Source: Tyto alba (lineage: Eukaryota; Chordata; Aves; Strigiformes; Tytonidae). Taken from it: a DNA stretch of 64,000 nucleotides. The stretch spans positions 4,580,501 to 4,644,500 of the forward strand of contig NW_024881313.1 in the NCBI RefSeq assembly GCF_018691265.1, read 5' to 3'. Shown one piece after another: positions 38,870 to 50,781 of this stretch. Under the pieces are notes generated by a model. The model was not told the origin of the DNA and did no database searches. It saw only the letters and a program-made list of their open reading frames with translations. The position numbers and the translations under genes were made by a program. The number at the start of each line of letters is the position of its first letter. Position 1 is the stretch's first letter.

Positions 38870-38911
38870 TCCTCTGTGCGCACACACACACACACACACA
38901 CGCACAGAGGA
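38870..38911. repeat. (CA)10 tract between perfect 11-bp inverted arms
   Basis: TCCTCTGTGCG (38870-38880) and CGCACAGAGGA (38901-38911) are exact reverse complements, and the 20 bases between them are exactly (CA)10. The whole can fold as a hairpin with the dinucleotide repeat as the loop. Confidence 0.95.
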
Positions 38912-40013
38912 AAATCAGGGTGGGGATCTCTATCCTGTAGCTATCCATTTCTCTGGTTTTAGCAATTGTTAAAGCTGTTTCCAGCATACTTGGGAGACTG
39001 GAATAGTTCTCTCTGAAAAATCTGTTTATGTATGAAACAGGACTATGTGGTTTATTTTCCGGCTTTCCTCTGATAAAGGGACATAATTTTTGTAGTCAAT
39101 TCTGTGTTAGACAAAAGCGAAGAAAAATCATGTGCATAATTTCTAAAATGTCAGTGTTGGAAAAAGAACAAGATGCAAAATGAAAACAACTGAAATTGTT
39201 TGTATTCATTGAGTATGGATTTTTATTTAATACTGTGTTTTAAGGGCTTTTATATTAGTTTCAGATGTGCTACTTCCTGTTAAAAGCATTTATACTTAAA
39301 AAAAAAGAATTAGCCACTGTCCTAGTGCAAGAAAAGGCGTATCTATCATAATGGAAAATTTTAAAATAGAAGTCTGTCTAAATAGTTTAACAGTGGATTG
39401 ATTATGTTGAAGGGGGGGAAATTCCACTCGATAATGCTTAAGAGATTTTGCAGTTAAATGCAAATCTTACTTAAATTTAAGTTGCATTCTTTAAAAATGA
39501 AATTTTAGTTCAGAGTATTACAAGGCATATGGTTAGCAATTAATATGAAATGTTGGGCTTTTTTCTTCTACTTGGAGCAGAGAATTGGGAAGTTTTCTCC
39601 CTTCCTGTCCTCTGCCCCCTCCGTCTGAGCTAGTGTAATTTGTTTTAATGCAAAAGTGACTGTTGTTCAAAGGCAGTGCTTAGAGGCAGTTCACTTTAAG
39701 ATACAAAGGCTTACTTGAAGTATGAACTTCTCACAGTCTTTCTAACTGACATTGGACAAGTGATTCTTTAATTTTTTTTTTCTATAGGATATTATGTTTA
39801 ATCATTATATAATTGCTAATTAGCATAAGAGCTGTGTTAACCTCGGTATTACCTTTAAAACAGAATGCAGGGGGGGGTTCACATGTATGTACAATTTTAT
39901 ACTTTTATATAAATGATTACAGAAATCGAAACCTTTTTCTGAAGCAATTAGCACACTACATACTTTAAGAGGAGAAAAAAATTAAGGGAAACATTTTATA
40001 TTCCTCAAATTGC

Positions 40014-40042
40014 TTTTTTTTTTTCTTTTTTTTTTTTTTTTT
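40014..40042 (+). repeat. Poly-T tract
   Basis: 29 bases of T with one C at 40025. No LINE or SINE body is recognisable next to it. Confidence 0.95.
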
Positions 40043-40414
40043 AGGGCAAATAGCCACTGAAACTGCCAGGAGAAACGAGATAACATGAAAAAACTGTAGG
40101 CCACTAGAGGTCACTGTTTGGTAATCAACTTCTAATGAACCAGAACTGTCAGGAAGGCCAATAAATTACACTGTGGATTTTTCTAATTATGAATTCCTAT
40201 TTAATCATTCAATGACAAGTTAACTGTGGCAGCGGTTCTATGTACTTTGCATACACAGTTATGTTAATGCACTATTATATTTCTTAGGATGGAGGTCCTC
40301 CATCATTAGAGCAGTTCATTACCAAAGACTCTCTTATCTAATCATAATTACTGATTATGAGAAATAATTAACTTTGTTACCCTCTTGATTCTGTTCACCC
40401 ACAAAATGCACTCG

Positions 40415-40460
40415 TTTTCTTTTCTTTTATTTTCTTTTCTTTTCTTTTTTTTTTTTTTTC
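40415..40460 (+). repeat. (TTTTC)n / poly-T tract
   Basis: TTTTC pentamers with one TTTTA, passing into a long T run. It is a pure pyrimidine tract apart from one A. Confidence 0.93.
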
Positions 40461-43400
40461 AAGTGGAAGACCAGGGCAAGTATTGACTTTAGATACCTTT
40501 ACATTAAAGAAAAAAGGTTAATTTGGTTTTGTGCAAAATTGCTTAAGTTGTAGTGTTGAAATAGTTACAGTGAGTGGGGAAAAAAAAAGAGGTACACGAA
40601 TTATTTTGTAGTGGGTCTCCTTAAGTTGTCATTCAGTACAGTTAAATGCGAAAATGTGTTTTGTTTCATAAAAGTGCAGCATTTGGAGCATGTAAAGATT
40701 TGTAAATCTAAACCGTATGATTGCATATTTCCTCATCCTGAAACAATAAAAGTAATAATAAAAATAGTATCTCTTTTTAAAAATATTTCCATACTAAACT
40801 TAGAATTAGTTCATACACAAAGAAGTATGACGTTTAATTAAATTACAGGGGTTTGAACTCATTGGATAAGTGGCATCAAGCACATGTGAGAACACTGAAA
40901 AGTCCGTTGCGTTTTAGGCTGGAGGGCAATGCTAAATCTAGTTCTCTGAAAGAGATGTACTATCTGTTTTGCAGGGGAGTAATAATAGAATTATGTGCGA
41001 AGGATCTCTAAACAGGAAATAGAACTGGGAAAGGCCTTAAAACAAGGGATTCCTTAAATGGAAGCTCTCTATCTTTCCAATTTAGGCTGCTCTTCTAGCA
41101 GTTGTTGTCATCCTGCATTGTTATACTGCTTTGCCTTTTCAGTGCCAAATAAAAGCTTCAAGAATTAACTGTGAATATGCTGTAATTGGGCAGCAGAAAA
41201 TGCTTTGCTACTTTATGGTTACAGAGTTAGGCATGCTTAAAAATAAGCATGTATTTTAAAGGAAAAGCTGAAAGATACACTCTATGGACTGTTTAATGTA
41301 TCCGGAGGCAAGATTCAATGCTGAAGTGCTCGCAGAAAGGACAGACATATCTGAGTCAATGCACTCTGGTAGAGGTTCAGATTATCAAAAAAAATTCTTG
41401 GTCTCATACCACTGATGACACTTAAATGGACAAGGTTCAGAAGTCCATTCAAAAATGTTCAATGCATTCTTCAGTCCTATTTTTAAGCATTTCCTTACAA
41501 TTTCAGTTGGTAAAGCCGTATCAGTTGTCCTGTTGTAGACTGAACCCGAAACAGATAAAATTAAAACTCACAGCTGAGAAATTCTCCAGCAGAAAATACT
41601 GGAGATGGATTTCTTTTTTAATTACCTGCCTGACACTTCTTTCTGGCTATGTGTTGCTATGTTATTTTAAAATTTTGTTAGATTCCTGCAATTAAACACA
41701 AGATACTTTTTAAATGTTGTGAATATAAATATGCCCCTTCTGCTTGGGATTGATGTACGGCATTGCTGCACCTTCAGGTCTTAGATAAACCATAAATGCT
41801 TAGGAATAGGTATGCTGTGCTGTTCCACCCCATTTTAATGCTTTTTGTTTTATTTTTCTGTGTTTACAATGTTTTTATTTTCTTATATAACAGGAAAGGA
41901 CTAATGAATACATCAATAGAAATTTACCTGCATGTTTTTAGGCTTCTGCAGCTGGCTTTCTAAGAAGCAAACCTTTTATTAAGAACATTTGAACACATAA
42001 CTGTTGAGCAATGCAGTTTAAATGCATACCTTAGTGTGATTTTTTTTTTTTTTTAGCAATGTGCTTAATGCCTTCATTATTTAGGAAAAAAAAACATGCT
42101 GCAGTGTTCTGTTGTTTTGGGGGACCTATATGAGGGTAACATGGTAAAGAAAATCATAAAGGACTAAAGTATTTCAAGTATTTTGTTTTCTGTAAGAGGG
42201 GATTAATATTTTGTTACAGTTAGTACTAATACTGGAGAAGTGTATAAACAATAATATTAAAAATTCCTTGTTTATTTTTCCTTCAGAGGTTCTTGGTTTT
42301 CTGTTATAATAAAAAGGTTTCAGTTATTATATATGTATATATATATTACACAATGCTGTCTAAACATATTGTGGAGTTAAAGTAAAATGCATGAGTATTT
42401 CATACTTTCCAGATAGAGACATTCAATTCCAGCTAGCAAAATCTGCATACATGGTGGCGTATGGCTAACTACATTTTGTAATTTACAGAGCTCAGCAAGG
42501 TTGGCCACACATCTGGTTTTGTTGGTCATGAATTTGCATGTATGTTTCTCAGTCAAAACAGATGAGTTGAAAAGCCATGATGCCAAGGTGGGGACTCTTA
42601 GCTCTGTTTGTGGCTTTTGCTATCCCACACAAATGTTAAGGGTCTGGGATTTTGATGTTCATTTTGGTATTGTCTGTGGATTCTAGTTAGAGCTGATAGA
42701 ATGGCTCTTCTGGGATTTTACCTTCTCTTTTTCTAAGGGAACATTATAAATGTTCATCCCTTTGAGCTGTTTCTCCTATAGTCCCCTAACAGTCTATTTG
42801 CTGGTTGCTGAGTGAAAGCTTCTGAAGAAGGTAGGGTTGTGATGACCTCAGTGGGTATTAAATATGCAGCTCTGTCACCTTTCTAATGCCATACAAAAAT
42901 TATTCTTGTGTTTGCACTATGTGATTGAGATTAAGTTTTACTTCTATTACTTGAAGCCTTATCCAGGAGAGATGGGAATTGTGCTAGATCCTGTCTGCTG
43001 GATTTTAGTTGTGTGGAGGGTTAACACTGGCCCACATTGTTGAGAAGTGGTGTGAATGTTCATGTTTCATTTTGGACTTCCCCTGAAAAACTAGAAATTA
43101 GAACAGTAGTGCTAGGCAAGAAGATGATGGGTTATTTTCTTTGTTTCCCTTGTATTTGATACAAGCATCAGATCCAAGCAATGGCTAACCAGATAGCTTA
43201 GTGCCATGTGCTTTACATTAGGACTGTCCCGAAGTCTGCTTTGAAACTTTGGTATCTTGGATGTATGGAATATACTGCTTCTGTTCTTCACTGGCTGACC
43301 AGACTTCTTGCTAATGTTCAGATGAAAAATTAAATACTTGTTTTGAACTCTGCTGAGCTTTATGCAGTTAGTTTTGCTGTCCAGAACTGTAGATACTTGC

Positions 43401-44737
43401 AATTGTAGTTGTTAAGTTTTAATATTTCTCTGTAGGTCTGTAGCCCCAAATGAGATTTAGACCATATATCTAAATATTAGGGATGGGTAAAGAAGTAGCT
43501 AAATCTGGTACTCCAGCAAAAATAGCTAAGGGCTTTTTCTGTTTTCTAGGGCTTTTATGGTGGATTGTGGATTAAAGGGAGAGAATAGGAAAGATGACTG
43601 ATGTGAACTACTGTTTTTAAATGTTTTTGATACAGTGTTTTGGGTATTAAAAATAAGAAAATAATTTAATCAACTGTACTTTATTTCCTTTCTTATTGCA
43701 GTGCTGTTAGCCTTCTTGGTAATTTTTAAGGTGCTTTGATATTTCTCTTTGGCATTAGAATGACTAGAAATAAATGTAATGCTTTTTAAAAAAACACTGC
43801 AGACAGAGCAATCTTATCAGGCCTTTCAGCTTGTACTTCTGTTGGAAAAGTTAAAGTATCTCCTGTGTGTATTTGCCTTTTGCAACTTATTTTCTTTGGC
43901 TAATCCTTTTGGAGGCATCCGTTGCTATTTAATACCATCTCATAAAATTTTCTTGGTGCATTCCCCTCATATTAAACTGCCTTAACAACAGCTTCTACTT
44001 CATTTTTGCATGATTTATTGAGAGGACATATTCTTTTCTGACGTTCTTCTATAATACATCTAAATCAGATTGAAGATTTTTATTCTGGCATCTGTGGCCA
44101 AGTTCAAGTACTAATCCCTATACAATTCCACTCAGGACTTCCTTTAAAATCATAAAGATTCACATTACCATTTTACCTATTTTGTTTAATCAGTTCTTTA
44201 TCCTTCCTCTACACTACTTTTTGCCTTCAGTTCCTGATGATGTTTACATAATTTTTTCTGTGCCCAAAAGGAATATCCTCTGCTACTATAACACATGCGT
44301 GTACCTATTGTTTATATACATGCATCCTCGTAAGTCATGTAAATCCCAAAGTGTGTTGTCCTTGAGGCTCCCGAGGACACTTGTATGTCCAGCAACACTT
44401 TCTCAGATTGGTATGTGGGACTGGAGAGTTTGGTACTGTCTTTTGTCTTCGGGCAGCACCTAGCAAAATAGGGACCCAACGGTGACAGCAAGGGAAGTGC
44501 TAAAGAAAGGCTATTAAAGCAGTCTCTGGCTGCATCTTCTGCTTTCATATTATTCTAGGAGGCAAAATCTGTTTAATTACTCCCTCTCATGCTGGGCTGC
44601 CCAGAACAGGTAGCATATTGCACACCTCTCTTGCATCTTTCTTTCAGTCTCTGCTACTGCTAGGAAAATAGCTGCATGGAGCATTAATGCTGATGCACAC
44701 AGTCTGATCCACTCGTCTTCATTCTTGCCTGTGCTTG

Positions 44738-44769
44738 TGGGAGGGGGGGTGGAGGAGGAGGAGGAGGGA
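44738..44769 (+). repeat. Purine-rich G/GGA run
   Basis: G runs (GGG, G7), then a (GGA)n series with one T, in an otherwise AT-rich intron. It has weak quadruplex potential. Confidence 0.85.
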
Positions 44770-45116
44770 ATTATTATTCTGCTGCTGACACAGGGAGAAT
44801 GAGAGTGGCTTGATGCAACAGAAGATTATGTTCCCTGAGGATAAACAAACAGAAGGAGATAAATTAGGAGAGAGGATAATCCTGTTAATATGTGCATTCC
44901 TTAATTCTGATTCAGTTTTTCAAAACGTATGATTTCACAGAGGTTAGAGATTTAATTAGTACCTGTAAACCATCTCTTAAAGTTTACCTTTTAGATTGTG
45001 GAGTAACGCTTTGAGTTGGCATTTGAGATGCACAAATTTGCCCATAAACAGGTCGTGATATGAATATTGCGTGAGGGAAAAATAATAATGTGCACATCAT
45101 CATCCCTTCCTCAATT

Positions 45117-45135
45117 AAAAAAAAAAAAAAAAAAA
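45117..45135 (+). repeat. Poly-A tract (19 A)
   Basis: Uninterrupted run of A with no retrotransposon body recognisable before it. It sits just outside the candidate conserved block. Confidence 0.95.
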
Positions 45136-45229
45136 CAACCCACAAAACTTTTGTTCTCTAGACTTTTTCACAATGCTGTTTATTAGGAAGTCAGAGCAGC
45201 TTATTCCTTGCAGTCTCTCTGTTGCTTTT

Positions 45230-47060
45230 TCAGCAGAAGCTGGGCCATTGTGATATTTATCTGAATTCAAACAAGGCTAATTAAAAATGCTGCTGACAGT
45301 TGTTGTGATCTGACTTTGACTGGAGCTTGATGGTCATTATGGGTAAATAATGAACCAGGTCTGCAAATGTAGCAGCTGCCAACTTGGGATAGAAGAACAG
45401 CTATTGCGTCCAATTTAAGGATCTATCGACCGCTTCCCTTCTCCCTGCAGATCTTCTTCCTAGCAGAAAACTAATGTTTTCTACCGCTTTGTTTTGTGGT
45501 TTCAGCTATATCTGATATAGTCTATAATTTCCTCTTAAATATTTAACCTAGTCCATTATTAGCTTTCAGAGTTAACAACTTTTCCGTTGGGCTTTCTTTG
45601 CATTCTTATTTTATTTTGTTTTGTGGGTGAGTTTTTTGCAGTTTGTTTTTATGTACAATGTAACTGCTTAAATAATGATGATAATGTGTATTTAATTTGC
45701 CTGTTGCTGCAGAATAAAAATCCACTAGGCTTTTTTCTTTGTACAGTCATAATCTAACAAATTGTATAATTGGATTATGCTGTAAAAGAGATGCTTCTAC
45801 TTCCTTAAGTGTGCTTTTGTCTAGAGCAATACGGAGTGCTCACTGTATAAATCTTCAAAGCACTGACCTGAACCTCCGTTTCCATTTTTGTTCAAACATC
45901 ACTAGTTTATGAGGTATGGTGATTCAAAGCTCTATTTATCAGAAGAGTGAAACGGCAACGACTTTCATTAAGGTGTACTTCCAAGTACATTGTCGCTTCA
46001 TCATGAGCTTTGCCTTGTCCCATTACCAGGCAGGAATGTTGCGTTAAAGGGAAAATGGCAAATTTGAATAATAGATTAATTCAACTTTCTTCTAGAATCC
46101 CCGCCATTATAAATGCAGTACAGGCATTTAAAAGCCACCACAGAATTTGATATATGTAAGAACTTAGTGCATCTACCCAGCATTTGCTCAGCTGCCATTA
46201 GAAAAGGCAGCGTGTGTTATGTAAAATGTACGAAGGCGCTTGTGCATAGTGTATAATATGGCAGAACTAGGAATCTTGCTGGGAAGAAATGATCCCAAGC
46301 GTGCCCCTAAAAGACAAGTCTTGCTTTGAGATATAATGATGAAAAATTGCCCGTTTATTTGTGTCTTTGCGTTTCAGCAAAAATGAAACTTTGACTCGTT
46401 GTCTGTGGTGCTGCTGCAGGGGTTTTGTGCATGTATGTGTGCGTCCGCATCCGCGGGCGTTTCTGTTCTTGCTCTGGAAAGGCCAGTGATACGTTAACAA
46501 GGGGTTATGTTATGCTGGTTTATGTTAAACCAGATCACCCCCCTAACATGTGCAGAGCCATTCATCTGTGTCACCAAAACCCAAGAGAACATCTGACATG
46601 GACTTTGAAACAGAAACAGTGATCACTTACAAATCAAACATGGCACGCTCTAAACCGATTGTGCACGGCAATCTTTTCGAGAAAGGACAACTAATTGAAC
46701 ATGATAAAGTGTAAAGTTAATTAACACCCTTAAATTTGTTGATTACTTTCACGGGATTATATTGTTCGTTGAGGAGCAGCTTTCTGTCCCAGCTGTCGCC
46801 TTTTTAGCGAATGTGGCTGGTAAACAATAGAGACACCATAACAAGTCGTAAATGGTCCCTGTGACAGCAGCCCCTTGTGAGGCTGCATCTGTAGAAAATG
46901 ATTAGAACAATTGCATTTTAAAGACGGCTCACATTGCAGCCCGGTCCCATCGGCCCTCTTCTTTATCTCTGCTGATGGCAGACTGGTTAAAACATTTAAG
47001 TTCTTTTGAGCAAATTAAGTGATTTACTATGTTTTAGTTATAGGGCAGCAGAATAGCTTC
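45230..47060. promoter_or_regulatory. Candidate conserved non-coding block (enhancer cluster)
   Basis: These ~1.8 kb stand out from the rest of the intron. They have no simple or interspersed repeats and many retained CpGs; I count about 13 in 46480-46980 alone, where comparable intron has very few. They are dense in homeodomain-like words (TAAT, ATTA, TTTATTT, TTAATTAA). There is no coding frame of note. Such composition is typical of deeply conserved developmental enhancers. In vertebrates HIBADH lies next to EVX1 and the HOXA cluster, and to my knowledge HoxA limb and other enhancers map across the Evx1-Hibadh-Tax1bp1-Jazf1 interval. Conservation itself cannot be seen from one sequence, so the call is an inference. 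Confidence 0.45.
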
Positions 47061-47215
47061 ATAGGTCTAGCTTTGACGCTGATTTTTATAACGGGGAGAA
47101 ATACAAGCCCTCTGAGTGCTGATGTGTTGGGAGGAGGGGAGTTCTGAGACTGTTCCGTTTACTTGTTTCCTGGAAATAGATTGAGGATGGCAGACTTTGT
47201 CTATGGAGCAAATAG

Positions 47216-47240
47216 AAAAAAGAAAAAAAAAAAAAAAAAA
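47216..47240 (+). repeat. Poly-A tract with one G
   Basis: A6, G, A18, near the end of the candidate conserved block. No recognisable retrocopy precedes it. Confidence 0.95.
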
Positions 47241-48240
47241 GATACCCTATTTATATTTTATAAAATAACTAGTCTCCTTCTGCTTATTTTAAATTTATAG
47301 TATGATTTTAAATATTCTGGTTTTATTTCCAGTAGGGATTTGTAGCTGATTTTGCCTATACATGCCTTTTAATTGGTTTGGGATTTATATATGTAGCAAA
47401 ACAATAGTAACCTTTTCAGTTAGTCTTTCCTTGTGTATCTTGGTTTAACTTTTTGTGTGTTGCAAAAGACAAAGTATTTCATGCGGGCTGGCAGGTACTT
47501 AAAAAGAACTGCTTAGTCCTTGAAAACACACGGGCACACAAGATACACAGATGCAGGCTCTCAAGTTCAACCTATCTGAAACAGAGCAAACATGACAAGA
47601 AACTGCTTGTCTGAGGCAACTACAGTCACTTAAGCTGCATTTTTGCAAAAATATCTGAATAAAGGAGCAGTGTTCCCTTGCAGTTCCCAAAGCCCAACAA
47701 GCAAAGCCTCTGCTCTTATGCTTGGGGGTGCAACATTGTAAAATTGGAGAGAGGATGAAAACTCTACCACTGTTTTTCTTCTTTATTTTTTAATCCAGTT
47801 TAGATCACAAAATTAGTTGTTAAAATTGCTCGATAGACTACGTGTTGAATAGAAAAATTATGATATAGGTTGGTTTTTGCATAAGCTTCTTGATGTTATA
47901 GCCATCATCTCCCGCTTGTCCTTTGGAATCTCTGAAGCAGCTATATTCACATTGTTTCAGTTTTTCTTCTCAACTTTGTCAGCAACAATTTTTTTTATCT
48001 GCAGGTGCAGTGCAACAGTGGTTTAAATATTTAGCAGAGGGATATGCTTGGGTGCTCTGTGTTTTCAGCAGTGTAACTGTTTTCAGCATCACCACTGTGA
48101 TGGTGCTTTAATGTGTAGCCTTATAATATCACTTCTTTTTAACTCATCTGCACTCTGCTCTTCTTACGGAAATGTAATAAAACTGAAACCAAAAGCAGAT
48201 ACTTTCATGTAACATCTTTACATTAACATCTTTTTTCTAG

Positions 48241-48307
48241 CAAATTGTATTCTTAATACTGAGCAAAGTGATTGAAATCAAGCTGCTTTAATGAACTAGC
48301 TACAGAG
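48241..48307 (+). other. Pseudo-exon candidate with strong splice signals
   Basis: It is preceded by the acceptor-like CATCTTTTTTCTAG and followed by the donor-like ACAGAG|GTAAGA, giving a 67-base exon-like interval. If included before exon 5 it would continue from phase 1 and reach TGA in the twelfth codon. Its length is not a multiple of three, so it would be a poison exon rather than a coding one. A 27-T run starts 19 bases after the donor. There is no evidence of use from sequence alone. Confidence 0.3.
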
Positions 48308-48313
48308 GTAAGA

Positions 48314-48321
48314 TTTTTTTT

Positions 48322-48352
<31 letters not shown>
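48314..48352 (+). repeat. Poly-T tracts
   Basis: T9, then CAA, then T27. Right after the GTAAGA donor-like site at 48308. Confidence 0.95.
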
Positions 48353-50284
48353 GGAACTGGAAACATCAGTGACAAATTACAAGACTTCTTCCAACATGTT
48401 AAGTACCACTGTAATAAGAGCAAAAAAGTGAACGTGGAAGGGCAGAGTGGCTACTGAAGTAGGCTACCTGTCCTGGAGGCTAAAACTTGAGTTCATGTCC
48501 AAACTGTCCCAGGATAGCTGCAACCAGTTGCTGTTGTCATATGAGGGCTCCGTTAACTTTTTAATCTAAAATTTTGAATTCAGGAACTGCTCAGCATCAA
48601 GTTCACTGAGCAATCCATTGGCGATCAAAGCAATAAGTACATGGATTGAACTAATCCTTGCCCCACAAGTAACTCATCCAGATGTGACAGGATGCTTTGA
48701 AAAGCAGTTCTTTATGTACCTCTTCTGATAAAAGAAGTTAATTTTTCAGATCTTAGTCCAAAACCTTCTAGTATCCAAGTGGGAAACCCATCCTCAAGTG
48801 AGCATGCCACACTGCAGTGCTAGTCTGTGACTTCTCACTGTGCTTTTTCCCAGATTCATTTTTTTGCATGCCCCACCACTAGCTAGATCTCTTACCGTAC
48901 TTATCTGCAAACCTGTTCCTGTCAGTTTACATCTGGGAAAAACTCTGATGTGTTATGACCTACTGACTTGGAGTTGAGCTAATCTGTGGGATCTGCTGGT
49001 GTGATTTCTTTTAAAGGATTCTGCACACGGGTGGGGGGGGGATCATCCTAGAGAAGCTGAGTGTAGGACTGCAGCTATGGACTCCAGCAGTCTTGCTTTG
49101 CAGCAGAGGAAATCTTACACGTGCTAATCACAAATACAGTTTCTCAGAAAACCATTCCCTGAGGATGAGAAGAGGCTTTTTGTATTTTAGAGAGAACAAA
49201 TAGATTCTGGAGGACTTTTGACCCTAATCAGCAGTGGTACATAAAGCACTATCTTAGGTGGTAAGAGATCTTTAAAAAAATCAAAAGATTAAAAATAATC
49301 ATTAGCTTTTCAAAATTACATTAGCTGCTCTGCTTTCTCCATTGCTCTCTTCTACCGGTTTGTGTTGTTGGTATGGAATCTGTGATTGTGAAATAAAGCT
49401 CTGCATTCTTATCTAATGAATTTTTATTTCTATTTTTGGCTGAAGTTACAGTTCTTGTACTCCTAGACTCCCTGCCAAATTTTTTTTTAAATTGACAGGG
49501 TTACAGATTTTCTGTGTTGCTTGTTTAATTCTGATAAAATAGCTGATAGTTGGCAAGGACCCTAGGTGATAAAATTTACCATGAAGTAAACTGGGTTTTG
49601 TTTTTAAAAAGATAATTTTCCAAGCCTTCTGCATTATACAACAAATTGCTTTTTTTTTTCTACTTAACTAATTTATTTTTTCTACTTGAAATATAAGTGT
49701 TTGAACAAGTGAGAGAGTGCAGCTGTCAGAAGATTAACCAGCTGAAAACTATTGTCAGCATTAATTTTGCTCTAATAAATGATTCTCTGAAGCTATTTAG
49801 CAGTCTGTAATCTAGATACAAGGCTATTGACCTGTGATGGATAGTACTGGATTTTGTTTGTAAGCTTTGACTTAAATTGTCTACTTAATTTGCTGCAGGT
49901 CAGATCACAGGATTAGACCTGTAAAGGCCATTATGTGGTTTGAATAAAAATAGCTAGGGGAATGGAATGAAAATCATTGTGTTTATTAATGTAGCAATCT
50001 TTGCGGTCATGTACATAGTAAACTGGTAGCCAGCAAGACGACAATGACCTGTTTGTGTTAGCTCTAAATCTAGGCTTTGCTCTTAGCCCAGTTCCTGGGA
50101 GCTGCCCAGGGAGGAGTTGTTCAAGTGAGATTAAGGGTTGGCTGCAAATAGGGTGTCTTGCAACCTGAGCAGGAAGATCTTTACCACTGTAGATATTTCA
50201 GTACCTCAACAGTGTTGTATATACAGTCTGATTTTTTTTTTTTCTAAGTTTCTTTTGAACTGTAGGTCTGACTGAGTTCTTCTG

Positions 50285-50781
50285 GATGCTCCAGTTCTGG
50301 ACTCACAAGTACAGGAAAGATACAGATATACTGGAGTGAGTCCAGCTAAGGGCCATGAAGATGACGAAGGAACTGGAGCATCTTTCATATGAGGAGAGAC
50401 TGAGAGAGCTGAGACTCTCTAGCAGAAAGAGGAGGCTTGGGTGGGATCTTATCAATGTGTGTAAAAATCGATGGGAGAGAATGAAGAAAAGGGACCTAGA
50501 CTCTTCTCAGTAGTGCCCAGTGACAGGACAAGAGACACTGAGCACAAATTAAAACACACAAAACTCCTCCTGAAACGTAAGGAAACGGTTTTTAATGTGA
50601 AGGTAGTCAAACACTGGAAGAGGTTGACTAGAGAGGCTGTGGAGTCTACATCTCTGAAGATGTTCAAAAGCTGATTGGACACAGTCCTGGACAACCTGCT
50701 CCAGCCGACCCTGCTGGAGCAGGGGGATTGAACTACATGATCTTGAGAGGTCCCTTCTAACCCCAGAAATCCCGTGATTCT
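50285..50781 (+). mobile_element. CR1 LINE, 3' ~500 bp, 5'-truncated
   Basis: This is a clear avian CR1 3' end. It reads through CCAGTTCTGGACTC, then AGGGCCATGAAGATGACGAAGG, ATATGAGGAGAGACTGAGAG, GCAGAAAGAGGAGGCTTGGG, ACACTGGAAGAGGTTGACTAG and GAAGATGTTCAAAAGCTGAT, and ends CATGATCTTGAGAGGTCCCT...GTGATTCT. The order and spacing match the 3' end of the CR1 reverse-transcriptase region plus its 3' UTR. It lies in sense orientation, about 2 kb before exon 5. It is diverged and non-functional, and it lacks the multiple terminal octamers of fresh copies. Confidence 0.9.

Larger units (their letters stand above)
38912..45229. other. Large intron, segment 9
   Basis: AT-rich intron with several homopolymer tracts: T at 40014-40042, TTTTC/T at 40415-40460, T at 42040-42054 and A19 at 45117-45135. 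A TA-rich run lies at 42328-42347, and a purine G/GGA run at about 44738-44769. A small hairpin CATGCTTA-AAAA-TAAGCATG lies at 41232-41251. The block 40180-40400 is TAAT-rich and looks possibly conserved. No exon was recognised. Confidence 0.6.
47061..50284. other. Large intron, segment 10
   Basis: AT-rich intron with A tracts (47216-47240) and T tracts (48314-48352). It also has a 67-bp pseudo-exon candidate at 48241-48307 and a GGGTGGGGGGGGG run near 49030-49041. The segment 49680-49960 is TAAT-rich and could be conserved. No true exon was recognised. Confidence 0.55.

Noticed and set aside
40014..40460. Poly-T tracts considered as tails of antisense retrocopies or SINEs
   Set aside because: No recognisable retrocopy body or target duplication next to either tract.
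50281..50300. GATGCTCCAGTTCTGG resembles the DAPVSG codons of the missing HIBADH exon 4
   Set aside because: The frame does not continue as HIBADH on either side, there is no splice donor after it, and the bases are part of the CR1 3'-end consensus.
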